The notes under the pieces: generated by a model
What the model was told of the DNA's origin: nothing
What the model saw: only the letters and a program-made list of their open reading frames with translations
Databases searched by the model: none
Program-made: the position numbers and the translations under genes
From: Terriglobia bacterium
GTDB lineage: Bacteria > Acidobacteriota > Terriglobia > Terriglobales > Acidobacteriaceae
Assembly: GCA_020073015.1 (NCBI GenBank)
Contig: JAIQFZ010000006.1
Coordinates: 62,001 to 126,000 of the forward strand
DNA: 64,000 nt
Reading direction: 5' to 3'
Shown here: positions 1 through 8,171 of the stretch, piece after piece
Layout: each line of letters starts with the position of its first letter
Numbering within the stretch: the stretch's first letter is position 1

Positions 1-120
1 GTGGGGCGTGGATACGGCAGAGTTTGCCGGGGCATCCTGAGCGAACACAAGCGCGGTCAGCATCAGGACAGCGCACAGCCAGAAAACCAGCCGACAGGAC
101 ATACCGCAGACACGACTCAT
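1..120 (-). CDS. N-terminus of a secreted protein (cut by window edge)
   Basis: Reading leftward from an ATG at 118-120, the frame stays open to the window edge. It encodes 40 residues beginning MSRVCGMSCRLVFWLCAV, then a hydrophobic run and LVFAQDAPA, which is a typical signal peptide with an Ala-x-Ala-like cleavage region. The protein is therefore probably exported. Only the leader is visible, so no function can be given. The gene runs in the same direction as recR but lies downstream of it, separated by a repeat-filled gap. Confidence 0.6.
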   Translation of the reverse strand, partial: MSRVCGMSCRLVFWLCAVLMLTALVFAQDAPANSAVSTPH

Positions 121-261
121 GGGCCCGATTCCTCGAGGACGTTGGAATTGCGGTCAATTATACGCAGGCGCGTTTCCTGTCATCTAGTGACCAACGGGAG
201 CCGTCTCGGGGTTCCTGCCGGACGGTTCTTGAACTGGTGTGTGCTGTTCAGGGTTGAGAAA

Positions 262-345
262 AGCGACCCTTAGGGGCTAAAGCCCACATTTTTGGCGGCT
301 CTCAGTGGCACGGCTAAAGCCGTGCCCTTCCCAAAACCTATTTGT
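262..345. repeat. Palindromic 'GGCTAAAGCC' intergenic repeat, copy 1
   Basis: This stretch has GGGGCTAAAGCCC followed by GGCACGGCTAAAGCCGTGCC and then CTTCCCAAA. The second half is an almost perfect palindrome. A near-identical unit with the same order and spacing lies at 50708-50800, which identifies it as a dispersed repeat. It fills most of the gap between the signal-peptide gene and recR. Nothing else is seen in 121-398. Confidence 0.75.
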
Positions 346-398
346 GAAACCAGTAACCAGGTTTAGTTGGGTTCGGCGTTAGCGGGGGAGAGACGAAT

Positions 399-998
399 CT
401 ACACTTCCCGGCGGCCTTCCATGGCTTTGAGCATGGTGACTTCGTCGGTGTATTCGATGTCACTGCCGACCGGGATGCCCATGGCGATGCGGGTTACGCG
501 CAGTCCCTGTCGTTTGAGTTGCTGGGCGAGGTAGGTGGCGGTGGCTTCGCCTTCCACCGTGGGATTGGTGGCGAGGATCACTTCCTCAATTTGTCCGGTG
601 GCGACGCGGCTGATCAGGTTGCTGATGCGCAGTTGCTCGGGGCCGACTCCGTGGAGCGGAGAAATCGAGCCGTGCAGCACATGATAGACGCCATTGAAGT
701 GGCGCGTCTTTTCGATGGCGGCAATGTTGGTGGGCTCTTCGACCACGCAGACGAGTTTTTGATTGCGGGTGGGATTGCTGCAGTAGACGCAAGGGTCCAC
801 GTCGGTGATGTTGTTGCAGATTGAGCACAGGCGCAGCTTGGCCTTGACGTCGCGCACGGCCGAGGCGAGGGCTTCGGCATCGTCCTCGCTGGAGCGAAGA
901 ATGTGAAACGCGAGCCGCTGGGCGCTCTTGCTGCCGATGCCGGGCAGCTTCTTGAGTTCGTCGATGAGCCGGGTCATCGGCTCGGCAAACTTGGACAT
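399..998 (-). CDS. recR: Recombination mediator protein RecR
   Basis: RecR works with RecF and RecO to load RecA onto gapped DNA covered by single-strand binding protein. The 199-residue product has the family length. It has an N-terminal helix-hairpin-helix region ([18 protein letters not shown]), a four-cysteine zinc finger around residues 57-72 (CSICNN...CVYC), and a Toprim domain starting with KLVCVVEEP and containing [10 protein letters not shown]. It is the last gene of a dnaX-ybaB-recR order on the minus strand, a widely conserved arrangement. recO lies far away at 61.3 kb. The start is the ATG that gives [20 protein letters not shown]. Confidence 0.96.
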   Translation of the reverse strand: MSKFAEPMTRLIDELKKLPGIGSKSAQRLAFHILRSSEDDAEALASAVRDVKAKLRLCSICNNITDVDPCVYCSNPTRNQKLVCVVEEPTNIAAIEKTRHFNGVYHVLHGSISPLHGVGPEQLRISNLISRVATGQIEEVILATNPTVEGEATATYLAQQLKRQGLRVTRIAMGIPVGSDIEYTDEVTMLKAMEGRREV

Positions 999-1001
999 TT
1001 T

Positions 1002-1140
1002 GTAATTTTATAATCGGATAATTTGGTAATTTGAAGAGCCCGTCAGCGTATTTGCCGCTCCCAACTGCAGATCCCTCGCTACGCTCGGGATGACAATTCC
1101 TATAGAGACTCTTCAAATTACCAAATTAACAATTACCAAA
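1002..1140. repeat. AT-rich 'AATTACCAAATTAC' repeats flanking a GATCCCTCGC repeat
   Basis: The gap between ybaB and recR holds AT-rich words (TTTGTAATTT, TTTGGTAATTTGAAG) on the left and their reverse complements (TTCAAATTACCAAATTA, ATTACCAAATTACAAA) on the right. These enclose a 'gatccctcgctacgctcgggatgaca' type unit, split here as GATCCCTCGC-TACGCTCGGGATGACA. The arms could pair over about 130 bases. Both motifs recur elsewhere in the window. Confidence 0.6.
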
Positions 1141-1443
1141 TTACAAAATCCCCCCGAGTCCTCCCAGCATTCCGCCCATGCTGGCCTGCATTTCCTGATC
1201 GACTTTGCGGCTGGCTTCGTTCAGGGCGGCCATCACGAGGTCCTGCAGCATTTCGACATCGCCAGCCTTGATGGCCTCGGGGTCGATGTGGATGGCGAGC
1301 ACTTGCTTGCGGCCATCCATCTTCACCGTGACCGTACCCCCGCCGGCGGAAGCTTCGACGACGGTCTGCTGCATCTTCTTCTGCAGCGTTTCATAGTGCT
1401 GCTTGGCTTGCGACATCAGGTCTTGCAAGTTAAATCCGGGCAT
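1141..1443 (-). CDS. YbaB/EbfC family nucleoid-associated protein
   Basis: YbaB/EbfC proteins form small dimers that bind DNA and are associated with the nucleoid. The 100-residue product begins MPGFNLQDLMSQAKQHYETL, continues with the family's helical segment, and has the conserved VTVKMDGRKQVLAIHIDPE strand and LQDLVMAALNEA helix, ending in a Gly/Met-rich tail (MGGMLGGLGGIL). The frame is open further upstream, but the ATG at 1441-1443 gives the family N-terminus, and the upstream stretch is AT-rich repeat. It sits between dnaX and recR, the classical position. Confidence 0.93.
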   Translation of the reverse strand: MPGFNLQDLMSQAKQHYETLQKKMQQTVVEASAGGGTVTVKMDGRKQVLAIHIDPEAIKAGDVEMLQDLVMAALNEASRKVDQEMQASMGGMLGGLGGIL

Positions 1444-1445
1444 AG

Positions 1446-1540
1446 GGAAAATTTGTAATTGGTAATTTGTAATTGGTAATTTAACGTGCGCGCCAACGCG
1501 TAATGGGCTTTTCAATTACAAATTATCAAATTACAGATCA
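1446..1540. repeat. AT-rich 'TTGGTAATTTGTAA' repeat unit
   Basis: Between dnaX and ybaB are several copies of TTTGTAATTGGTAATTTG on the left and AATTACAAATTATCAAATTAC on the right, the same word family as 1002-1140 and 39783-39812. These AT-rich words stand out against the GC-rich coding sequence and could fold as a long hairpin inside the operon transcript. Confidence 0.55.
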
Positions 1541-1543
1541 GCT

Positions 1544-3331
1544 TCATCCTTTCTCCCGGTAGTCAATCACGGTTCGGATCTCGGCGCCGAATTTTTCCTG
1601 CATGCGGCGGACCACAGGGTCTTGTTCAGCGCGGCTGCGTGCACTCCCATTCGATGATGAGCGGCGGACTGGGGATGCTGCCTGCGGCGTGCCACCGGGC
1701 TGCACCAGCATCTTGATCGGTCTTCCGGCCAAGCCGCTGGCGGCGGCTGAGGCGACGCGGCGCGCATCCGCAGTGAATGACATTTCGATCATGGTGTTCG
1801 AGGCTGACACTTTGGCTACCAGGGAGTTGCCTTCGAGCGACCACTGGGCAGCTTCCAGCATGGAAGCGAGCATCGGTTGCTGACTCAGGGCGGAAAGAAC
1901 ACATTCACGCAAAGCGTCAGCGGTCGCCGTGGCCGCAGGAGAAGCCGCTGGTTCGGGTGAAATTTCCGAAACGGCCGGTGCGGCCGAGCCCATGATGACG
2001 AGGTTGGCTCCCGTTGCAACGGAGGGTACCGGGTGTGCCGCTGCCGGGGCATCGCTCTGCAATTCCGCTTTGGGTGTGTTCTTGCGGGCAGAGTCGGCCG
2101 CGAACGGCGACACGAAATTTGATCGGGCAGGGGCGGGCGGTTCAGCTCGTCGAACCTCGGAGGACGCTGCCAGGACCGGCCTGGCCGTAGTTCGCGCCGC
2201 GGCGGCATCGCTCAGCAGTTGTTCGATCGGCAGCAGACGCTGCGCATGCGCCATTTTTAGCAGGCCGAGTTCCAGATGGAAGCGCTGCTCCTGGCGGTAG
2301 CCGAGTTCTCCGTGGGTGCGCAGCATGATCTGGAGGTGTCGCGCCAAGTCCTCTTCACTGAACAGAACGGCAACCCGGCCAACGCGGGCCCGTTCATCGG
2401 ACGAAATCTGCAGCAAGGCGGAATCTTTGCCGGCGATTTTCGCGACGGTGGCGTTGCGCAGGAAACGGACCAGTTGGCGCGCAAAATGAGTGGGACTGTG
2501 TCCTTCGTTGAGCAGTTCGTCGACGAGCCGGAGGACGGTCTCGCTCGCGCTCTCGGCGACGGCCTGCATCACGCTCTCGAGCACGCCCGCGGGCGCCGCG
2601 CCGATCAGCGCGCGGACCGATTCGAGGGTCAGGTGATCGGCGGTGGAAGCGATGGCCTGGTCGAGAATGGACAAAGCATCGCGCATGGAGCCGTCGCCGG
2701 CTTCGGCCAGCAAGGCAAGCGCATCTTCGTCGGCCGAGAGTTTTTCCTTGCCCATGATGTCGCGCAACTGGCCCATAATGCCTTCAAACTTGACGGCTCG
2801 AAAGCTGAAGTGCTGGCAACGCGAGCGGATGGTCTGCGGGAAATCTTCCGGTTGCGTGGTGGCCAGCATGAAAATCACGTGGCTGGGCGGTTCCTCCAGC
2901 GTCTTGAGCAGGGCGTTGAAGGCGGCGTCGGTGATCTGGTGGGCCTCGTCGAGGATGTAGATCTTGAAGCGGTCGCGCGCGGGACGATAGCGCGCGGCCT
3001 CGCGCAGTTCGCGGATCTCGTCAATGCCGCGATTGGTGGCGGCGTCGATTTCGATCACGTCCACCGAGTTGCCGGCGCGGATCTCGGTGCAGGAATCGCA
3101 GACGCCGCAGGGCTCGGGTACCGGCTTCTGCGAAGAGCGGCAATTCAGCGCCATGGCCAGGATGCGGGCGACGGTGGTTTTGCCGATCCCGCGGTGGCCG
3201 CTGAAGATGTAGCCGTGCGCAATGCGCTCCTGCTCGATGGCATTAGTGAGCGTGCGGGTGACGTGCTCCTGACCGATCACATCGGAGAACTTCTGCGGAC
3301 GATACTTGCGGGCCAGGACCTGGTAGCTCAT
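1544..3331 (-). CDS. dnaX: DNA polymerase III subunit gamma/tau
   Basis: DnaX is the clamp-loader ATPase of the replicative polymerase. The 595-residue product starts MSYQVLARKYRPQKFSDVIG, with Walker A GHRGIGKTT near residue 45, a zinc-binding cysteine group (C65, then CGVCDSC), Walker B YILDEAH and the sensor region LEEPPSHVIFMLATT. After about residue 370 the sequence becomes Ala/Pro-rich, as in the tau linker, and ends with a C-terminal domain (EKFGAEIRTVIDYREK). The first gene of the dnaX-ybaB-recR order. I saw no obvious slippery heptamer for a programmed gamma frameshift, though I did not check exhaustively. Confidence 0.97.
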   Translation of the reverse strand: MSYQVLARKYRPQKFSDVIGQEHVTRTLTNAIEQERIAHGYIFSGHRGIGKTTVARILAMALNCRSSQKPVPEPCGVCDSCTEIRAGNSVDVIEIDAATNRGIDEIRELREAARYRPARDRFKIYILDEAHQITDAAFNALLKTLEEPPSHVIFMLATTQPEDFPQTIRSRCQHFSFRAVKFEGIMGQLRDIMGKEKLSADEDALALLAEAGDGSMRDALSILDQAIASTADHLTLESVRALIGAAPAGVLESVMQAVAESASETVLRLVDELLNEGHSPTHFARQLVRFLRNATVAKIAGKDSALLQISSDERARVGRVAVLFSEEDLARHLQIMLRTHGELGYRQEQRFHLELGLLKMAHAQRLLPIEQLLSDAAAARTTARPVLAASSEVRRAEPPAPARSNFVSPFAADSARKNTPKAELQSDAPAAAHPVPSVATGANLVIMGSAAPAVSEISPEPAASPAATATADALRECVLSALSQQPMLASMLEAAQWSLEGNSLVAKVSASNTMIEMSFTADARRVASAAASGLAGRPIKMLVQPGGTPQAASPVRRSSSNGSARSRAEQDPVVRRMQEKFGAEIRTVIDYREKG

Positions 3332-3439
3332 GCGAGATTCCTGATTATACAGGCTGGGAAAGAGGTGTTTTGCTCACGGGTTGAGAGCATAAGGTTAACG
3401 CGGAGCGTGCTTGCAAGGCGTGTTCGGGCAGGGTAGGCT

Positions 3440-3561
3440 AGCAGGCTGCGGAAAAAGTCGAGTCGGTGACCTCAGGGGCTAGAAGCCGCTGGTGGAAACA
3501 AAGCCTTTATCGCAGCGCTAACAGCGCTGCGCCACCCCAGACCAGACTTTTTCCTCAGGCT
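3440..3561. mobile_element. MITE-like element, copy 1 (no transposase)
   Basis: The element starts with AGCAGGCTGCGGAAAAAGTC and ends with GACTTTTTCCTCAGGCTCC, which are imperfect terminal inverted repeats. Inside are GGGGCTAGAAGCC and CGCAGCGCTAACAGCGCTGCGCCACCCC. The same order of parts appears at 9351-9500. No reading frame for a transposase fits in about 120 bases, so it would be non-autonomous. No convincing target-site duplication is visible at this copy. Confidence 0.55.
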
Positions 3562-3602
3562 CCGAGCTTGGGTTGGGCTGTTTTTCCAGAGTGGAGGCAT
3601 TC

Positions 3603-3956
3603 ATGCAACTGCGAATGAGCACGCGGGCCCTGGAAGGGGCAATGGTAGTGGATTGCAGCGGCCGGATCGTCTTCGGCGAAGAGTCCGCCACGCTGCGCGA
3701 CACTGTGAAGAAGGTGCTGACGCAAAGCCCGAGGGTGGTGCTCAACCTGGCCGAAGTGAACTACATTGATAGCGGCGGGCTTGGAACGCTGGTTTCGCTG
3801 TACACGACGGCCCGCAACGCTGGTGGCGCCATGAAACTCGCGCGCCTGACCCAACACGTGGGTGACCTTCTGCAACTCACCAAGTTGGTCAGCATTTTTG
3901 AGGTGTTCGAGAGCGAGCAGTCGGCGGCGCAGTCTTTCAAGAAGGATGCTGCCTAG
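3603..3956 (+). CDS. STAS-domain anti-sigma factor antagonist
   Basis: Proteins of the SpoIIAA/RsbV type bind and titrate anti-sigma kinases and are switched by phosphorylation of a serine. The 117-residue product is one STAS domain: strand RALEGAMVVDCSGRIVFGEE, the conserved VVLNLAEVNYIDSGGLGTL segment with the expected phosphorylatable serine in IDSGGLG, and a C-terminal helix (LTKLVSIFEVFESEQSAAQSF). The ATG at 3603 was chosen because GGAGG lies 6-10 bases upstream, and the frame opens only ten codons earlier. No sigma factor or RsbW-type kinase is next to it, so its partner is unknown. Confidence 0.88.
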   Translation: MQLRMSTRALEGAMVVDCSGRIVFGEESATLRDTVKKVLTQSPRVVLNLAEVNYIDSGGLGTLVSLYTTARNAGGAMKLARLTQHVGDLLQLTKLVSIFEVFESEQSAAQSFKKDAA

Positions 3957-4006
3957 GCAGCAGGAGCGCCGGATTCGGTAACCACGGGCCTCCTGGTCCA
4001 TCGTGA

Positions 4007-4735
4007 CTAGTTCAGATCATTCAACACCAATGGAGTCGATGACATCGATCCCCCGTTGAGGACGTCGACAAGGACATAGGTGCGAATTTGTCCGCTGGAG
4101 AAGGACTGGTTTTGGTCATCGATATTGATTGCCTTGAAGCCAGCTGGGGTGATCAGGATGTCATACGCCCCCGCAGGAACACTCAGGTAAGTGCTTGCAC
4201 TTGGGTACGCAACACTGGAAATCGAAGGCGAAATGCCGCTGATATCGGTCGTGCCCGGTGCGACCAGGTAAATGTCCACCGACTGAAGGCTGCTCAGGCC
4301 GCTCGGTGAGGCCTGAATAAAGCGCAGTCCCGCATTGCCGGATGTGGGCGCGGTGTTGTTGTCGGTAAAGAGTGGCGCCACGATGGTGTTGCTGGCTGCG
4401 GACCCAGTTGCCGTAACCGTATAATCGGTTCCGCTGTTGAGGCTGACATTCCCGTCGAAATAAGCGCCGGTGGTGGTTCCCGTCGGAAACAGCTGCAAAT
4501 GGCGGCTGCCGGACGACACGGAAAGGTATCCGCTGGCAGGGGTGACGCTGTCGAAGTTAACAGCGGTCTCCACCACTTTTCCGTCGATGAGAACATCGAA
4601 TGGCGGATTGCCAGGAATGTCAGGAATTGCGTTGACCAGTCGAAACTTTGCACTACTCGATCCACCGCAGGCGGTGATGATGCTCAAGGCGGCTAGCGCA
4701 AGTGTGAAAGGCAGGGTTCTCAGCATGCGAAACAT
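4007..4735 (-). CDS. DUF4397 domain lipoprotein
   Basis: The 242-residue product begins MFRMLRTLPFTLALAALSI and has a lipobox ending ITAC, so the mature protein should be anchored by Cys to a membrane. The rest matches the DUF4397 pattern of two related beta-rich segments: KFRLVNAIPDIPGNPPFDVLIDG with SGYLSVSSGSRHLQLFP, then GLRFIQASPSGLSSLQSVDIYL with STYLSVPAGAYDILITPAG. Its role is unknown. The ATG at 4733-4735 was chosen because the signal sequence starts there. It is transcribed away from the ATL gene at 4868. Confidence 0.85.
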   Translation of the reverse strand: MFRMLRTLPFTLALAALSIITACGGSSSAKFRLVNAIPDIPGNPPFDVLIDGKVVETAVNFDSVTPASGYLSVSSGSRHLQLFPTGTTTGAYFDGNVSLNSGTDYTVTATGSAASNTIVAPLFTDNNTAPTSGNAGLRFIQASPSGLSSLQSVDIYLVAPGTTDISGISPSISSVAYPSASTYLSVPAGAYDILITPAGFKAINIDDQNQSFSSGQIRTYVLVDVLNGGSMSSTPLVLNDLN

Positions 4736-4867
4736 GGTTTTCTCCGGAAGCAGATTTCGGGCAAGTAACCTCGTAGGATGCACCCATCATAAGCGCGGGT
4801 TTGATTCGCTTTGTAAAGGTTTGTATGTACCGCGGTCTTCGCGCGACGACATTAATATGAAGGAATC

Positions 4868-5197
4868 ATGAATCGGTCGTCGCCATCCGGAACGCTGGAG
4901 AAACGGGAGCGCATCATTCGCTGTATTCGCAGCCTGCCCCACGGGACGGTCGCAAGTTATGGAGCGGTGGCCGCCGCGGCCGGATGGCCGGGTGCAGCGC
5001 GGCAAGTGGTGCGGGTCTTGAACCAGGTTCCAGGATTGCCGTGGCATCGCGTGGTGGGCGCCGGGGGAGCCATCAAGTTGCCCGGGGAGAACGGCGCCGA
5101 GCAGAGATTCCGCTTGCGCATGGAAGGCGTCACGTTCCGCGGCGCGCGCGTGGACATGGCTAAGTACGAACATCGCTTCCTGAGGGCGCGACGGTAG
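4868..5197 (+). CDS. Alkyltransferase-like (ATL) DNA-binding protein
   Basis: ATL proteins resemble O6-alkylguanine DNA alkyltransferase but cannot transfer the alkyl group. They bind alkylated bases and hand them to nucleotide excision repair. The 109-residue product covers the DNA-binding domain only: IRSLPHGTVASYGAVAAAAG, GAARQVVRVLNQ, and the active-site motif as PWHRVVGAGGAI. The usual sequence is PCHRV, so tryptophan replaces the alkyl-accepting cysteine, which is the ATL signature. The arginine-finger helix is GAARQVVRVL. AAGGAA just upstream of the ATG at 4868 supports the start. Confidence 0.92.
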   Translation: MNRSSPSGTLEKRERIIRCIRSLPHGTVASYGAVAAAAGWPGAARQVVRVLNQVPGLPWHRVVGAGGAIKLPGENGAEQRFRLRMEGVTFRGARVDMAKYEHRFLRARR

Positions 5198-5249
5198 ACG
5201 AATCCTGATGTGAACACGGTCGCTCCGCGCAGTTCCAAACAACTGCAGA

Positions 5250-5322
5250 TTCCTCCCGCCCCACCCCATCGCGCCAAAAGCGGGAGCGCTGGGGACCTCG
5301 GTCCGCTCGGAATGACAATCGG
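5250..5322. repeat. Dispersed repeat ending in TCGGAATGACAATCG
   Basis: Between the ATL gene and hemQ lies CTGCAGATTCCTCCC on the left and GGTCCGCTCGGAATGACAA on the right. This is a member of the family that appears as 'gatccctcgc...gggatgacaa' near 1073, 37248, 41966 and 53287. The ends are partly inverted, consistent with a hairpin. Confidence 0.5.
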
Positions 5323-5350
5323 GTTGGAGGGTCACAAAATTCTGTAAGCC

Positions 5351-6226
5351 TCAGGCGCCGGTGTGCTGCGGCAGCGTTCCCTCCAGCAACTCGTGCAGGC
5401 TGTTGGCGGGGCAGCGCAAGCCGACATAGAAGGTACCGAACAGTGCATAGACGGCGCTGACCTCATCGAATCGCATTTCGTAGATCAGTTTCTTGAAAAC
5501 AATGGGATCGTCGGCAAACAGGTCCACGCCCCACTCCCAATCGTCGAAGCCGATCGAGCCGGTGATGATCTGTTTGACCTCTCCGGCATAGCGGCGTCCG
5601 ACCATGCCGTGCTCATTCATCTGCCGCTGTCGTTCCTCCATGGGGAGCGTGTACCAGTTCTTGTCCTCGCCGCGCTTACGGTCCATGGGATAAAAACAGA
5701 GGTAGCGGCTCTTTGGCATGGGAGGGAACAGGCGCGGCTTCATGGCTTCTTTCTGGCGCGCGATGGTTTCCCGGATCGCTTGATTCCATTCCTCGGAATG
5801 CGGTTCTATGCCTCGTTCGGCGAGTGATTTGTAGGTTTTCAGCGTGGATTCATAGAGGCCCAGTTCGATGACCGACAGATAGGACGTGGTGGGCTCTAGA
5901 TAGTCGCTCAACGGCAGGCGCGCGAGCGCGAGTTCGACCTGATTCAGTTCGTCGAAAGTTTCGCGGAAGTGAACCAGCATCAGGTCACCCTTGTGCCCCA
6001 GAAGCGAGAACAGCGCCGATTGCCCGCCTGCTCTTGCTTCCATCTCGGCGAGCAGTTGCCCTGCCTCTGCGCTGATCTGGCGGCGCTTGGGTTCATCCAG
6101 CGCGCGCCATGCGCTCCAGCGAAAGCGCATCATCTGGTGCAGGCAGGCATAGCCCTCGATGGTCAGAGGCACTGCGGGAAGCTGTCCGGCAGTAGCAGGA
6201 GCGGTTACGGGGTGGGTTGGATTCAT
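5351..6226 (-). CDS. hemQ: Coproheme decarboxylase HemQ (chlorite dismutase family)
   Basis: HemQ oxidatively decarboxylates coproheme III to heme b, the last step of the coproporphyrin-dependent pathway used by many non-proteobacteria. The 291-residue product matches the family in length and sequence: FSLLGHKGDLMLVHFRETFDELNQ (split here at 20 residues: FSLLGHKGDLMLVHF and RETFDELNQ), TTSYLSVIELGLYE, SRYLCFYPMDRKRGEDKNWY with the conserved YPMDRKR around the catalytic tyrosine, MNEHGMVGRRYAGEVKQIIT with the likely proximal histidine, and GFDDWEWGVDLFADDP. The first 20 residues are an extra tail. No other heme genes are adjacent. Confidence 0.93.
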   Translation of the reverse strand: MNPTHPVTAPATAGQLPAVPLTIEGYACLHQMMRFRWSAWRALDEPKRRQISAEAGQLLAEMEARAGGQSALFSLLGHKGDLMLVHFRETFDELNQVELALARLPLSDYLEPTTSYLSVIELGLYESTLKTYKSLAERGIEPHSEEWNQAIRETIARQKEAMKPRLFPPMPKSRYLCFYPMDRKRGEDKNWYTLPMEERQRQMNEHGMVGRRYAGEVKQIITGSIGFDDWEWGVDLFADDPIVFKKLIYEMRFDEVSAVYALFGTFYVGLRCPANSLHELLEGTLPQHTGA

Positions 6227-6345
6227 GAAATTTACCCTGGAGCATTATTGTAAATCGAGTACCGGGAGCCCATCGACGCGAACGTACCCTGGCCGCCACG
6301 GGGCCGAGATTGCTACCAGATGCTCCGGTGTGCTACAAGCGCTAT

Positions 6346-7176
6346 ATGCGTAAATGGATGCGCGAGCGCATGGAGCGCCGCAAGAAGGGTGGAGAAGCCC
6401 GGCCTCGGGAGCAGGCGAACGCGCCGACACCGCTACAGCCTGATTTTTATAGCGAGCCGCCGGAGGCGTCTGCTGCACCGGTAGTGGATTCTCAGCCGCA
6501 GCCAGAACCGGAGGCCGCACCGGAACCTTCCGCAGGCAGCACGGAACCTCAGCCCAAGACACGGATTTCTCGCCGTCGCCGTGGACGCGGAGGACGATCC
6601 CGCCCGCGGCCAGTTGCTGCTGCAGCGCCGGCGGCGGAAGCTGAACCGCCTGCGGCGGAACTGACGCCGGTACCGCAGTCCGTGGCCGAAGTGGCCGCTG
6701 CGCCTGCACGCGCCAGCAAGGGGACCGTAGTCCTGGCGATCGGTTTGCCAGGATCGGGCAAGAGCTCCTGGTTCAAGCGGCACGACATTCGTCCACTTTC
6801 GAGCGACCTGTTGCGCGAGCTCCTGTTCGACGATGCTGAGGAACAGCGCTTTCAGGATCTGGTTTTTTCTAACTTGCGCTCCATGCTCAAAGCACGGCTG
6901 ATCGCGCGCCGGCCGATGAGCTACGTGGACGCCACCAATCTCACGCCCCACGACCGCCAAAGCTGGATCAAGCTCGCCAAGGATTACGGCTACGACGTGC
7001 AAGGCGTATTCTTCGATGTGCCGCTGGAGGTGTGCCTGGAGCGGCACCATCGCCGGAACCGCGTGGTTTCCGAAGACGTCATGCGCAAGATGGCGGCGAA
7101 GCTGAAACCTCCCACGTTTGAGGAGGGCTTCTCGAAGCTCACGGTCGTGCGGGTGAAGCAAAAAGAGCAGGAGTAA
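6346..7176 (+). CDS. Polynucleotide-kinase-like P-loop protein with basic disordered N-terminus
   Basis: The C-terminal 140 residues form an AAA_33-type kinase fold like T4 polynucleotide kinase. It has Walker A GLPGSGKSSW, LSSDLLRELLFDD, the DATNLTPHDRQSW motif, a lid RHHRRNRVVSEDVMRKMAAKL and a closing FEEGFSKLTVVR. The family phosphorylates 5' ends of nucleic acids or small substrates. The first 130 residues are Pro/Ala/Glu-rich and contain ISRRRRGRGGRSRPRP, a run that suggests nucleic-acid binding. The start was set at the ATG giving MRKWMRERMERRKKG; the frame opens 12 codons earlier. The target is unknown. Confidence 0.82.
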   Translation: MRKWMRERMERRKKGGEARPREQANAPTPLQPDFYSEPPEASAAPVVDSQPQPEPEAAPEPSAGSTEPQPKTRISRRRRGRGGRSRPRPVAAAAPAAEAEPPAAELTPVPQSVAEVAAAPARASKGTVVLAIGLPGSGKSSWFKRHDIRPLSSDLLRELLFDDAEEQRFQDLVFSNLRSMLKARLIARRPMSYVDATNLTPHDRQSWIKLAKDYGYDVQGVFFDVPLEVCLERHHRRNRVVSEDVMRKMAAKLKPPTFEEGFSKLTVVRVKQKEQE

Positions 7177-7224
7177 GGGAGCCGCTTCGAGGGCGTCGAT
7201 GCCGCCCGCAGCCTAGCCGACGGA

Positions 7225-7830
7225 TCAACCTTTCAAATAAGGCAGCAACTCTTTGAATGCCGGCGAGCCTGACGAGCGCAGCAATTCGTAGGTCACCATT
7301 TCTGTGGAAGAAATGACCGCTCCGGCTGCGCGCATGCGGTCCAATCCGATCCGCCAGTTTGATTCCGTGCGCGAACTGATGGCGTCCGACGCCACGTGCA
7401 CCAGGTAACCTTCGCGCAGGGCTGCCAACGCGGTCTGCATCACACAAATGTGCGCTTCCATGCCGCAGAGCAAGATGGTCGTTCGCTGACCAGGAAGGCG
7501 TTTCAGCAGCGAGCAGAACACATCGCTGCCGAAGCAGGAAAACATCAGCTTGTCGATGGGCTGACATTCCGGGAGCAGGGCAGCGATTTCCGGTACGGTA
7601 TTGCCCAGCCCTTTGGCGTACTGCGTGGTCACGATGGCCGGGATCTTCAGAATACCCGCCAGCCGGATCAGCAACTGCGAGTTCCGGATGAACTGTTCCT
7701 TCTGCCAGATTGGTGGCAGCAGCTTCTCCTGAATGTCCACGACAATGAGCGCGCACTGCTCAGCCTCGAGCGGGCGGCGAGCGATTTCGGAATAGTCGGT
7801 CTCGATCTGAATGCTACCGGTGGTAACCAT
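7225..7830 (-). CDS. Isochorismatase-family cysteine hydrolase
   Basis: Members of this family hydrolyse amides or vinyl ethers with an Asp-Lys-Cys triad. In this 201-residue product the three are visible: Asp in ALIVVDIQEKLLP, Lys in QPIDKLMFSCF, and Cys in LLCGMEAHICVMQTAL. The Tyr-Ala pattern VTTQYAKGLGNTV is also typical. The length fits the YcaC/nicotinamidase-like group, but the true substrate cannot be read from sequence. ATG at 7828-7830 gives the family N-terminus. The open frame upstream to 8028 has no family similarity. It converges on the kinase-like gene, with 48 bases between them. Confidence 0.85.
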   Translation of the reverse strand: MVTTGSIQIETDYSEIARRPLEAEQCALIVVDIQEKLLPPIWQKEQFIRNSQLLIRLAGILKIPAIVTTQYAKGLGNTVPEIAALLPECQPIDKLMFSCFGSDVFCSLLKRLPGQRTTILLCGMEAHICVMQTALAALREGYLVHVASDAISSRTESNWRIGLDRMRAAGAVISSTEMVTYELLRSSGSPAFKELLPYLKG

Positions 7831-8035
7831 AGAGCGTGTCCTCAACTGTGACGTGATTGTAACTCTAGTGCGAGACTTTTCTGGCGAAACCTGCCGCCCA
7901 AGACTAAGGACCGATGGTGTGGGGAAGAGCGGATCCGCTTTTAGGCTCGCGCGCCTGGTTGACCAAGCCCTCGTCGATCCATAGAATCGAAACAGCCGGA
8001 CGGGAGTTGTTTTTCCGTCGCGGCGCAACCCGCGC

Positions 8036-8110
8036 TGCCCCCTCGTTCAACGGCTAGGACACCTGCCTCTGGAGCAGGTTATCGGGGTTCGAATCCCTGG
8101 GGGGCAGCCA
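8036..8110 (+). tRNA. tRNA-Gln (anticodon CTG), CCA encoded
   Basis: A full cloverleaf can be drawn. The acceptor stem TGCCCCC pairs with GGGGGCA, the D-stem GTTC with GGAC, the anticodon stem CCTGC with GCAGG around the loop CTCTGGA, and the T-stem CGGGG with CCCTG around TTCGAAT. The anticodon CTG reads the glutamine codon CAG. The discriminator base is G and CCA is encoded in the DNA. It is the only tRNA gene I found. Confidence 0.95.
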
Positions 8111-8171
8111 AATTGGGCACCCGCTTTACAACCATTTCTTGCATTCACCCAGGTGGACAGGCAATCGCACC

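Noticed and set aside
2276-3436. 386-codon open frame antisense to dnaX
   Set aside because: It lies wholly opposite a clear dnaX gene, shows no family similarity, and long antisense frames are expected in GC-rich coding DNA.
3332-3602. Possible SRP RNA (ffs) gene next to dnaX
   Set aside because: No conserved GGAAG/AGCAG tetraloop core was found. The gap is mainly a MITE-like element.
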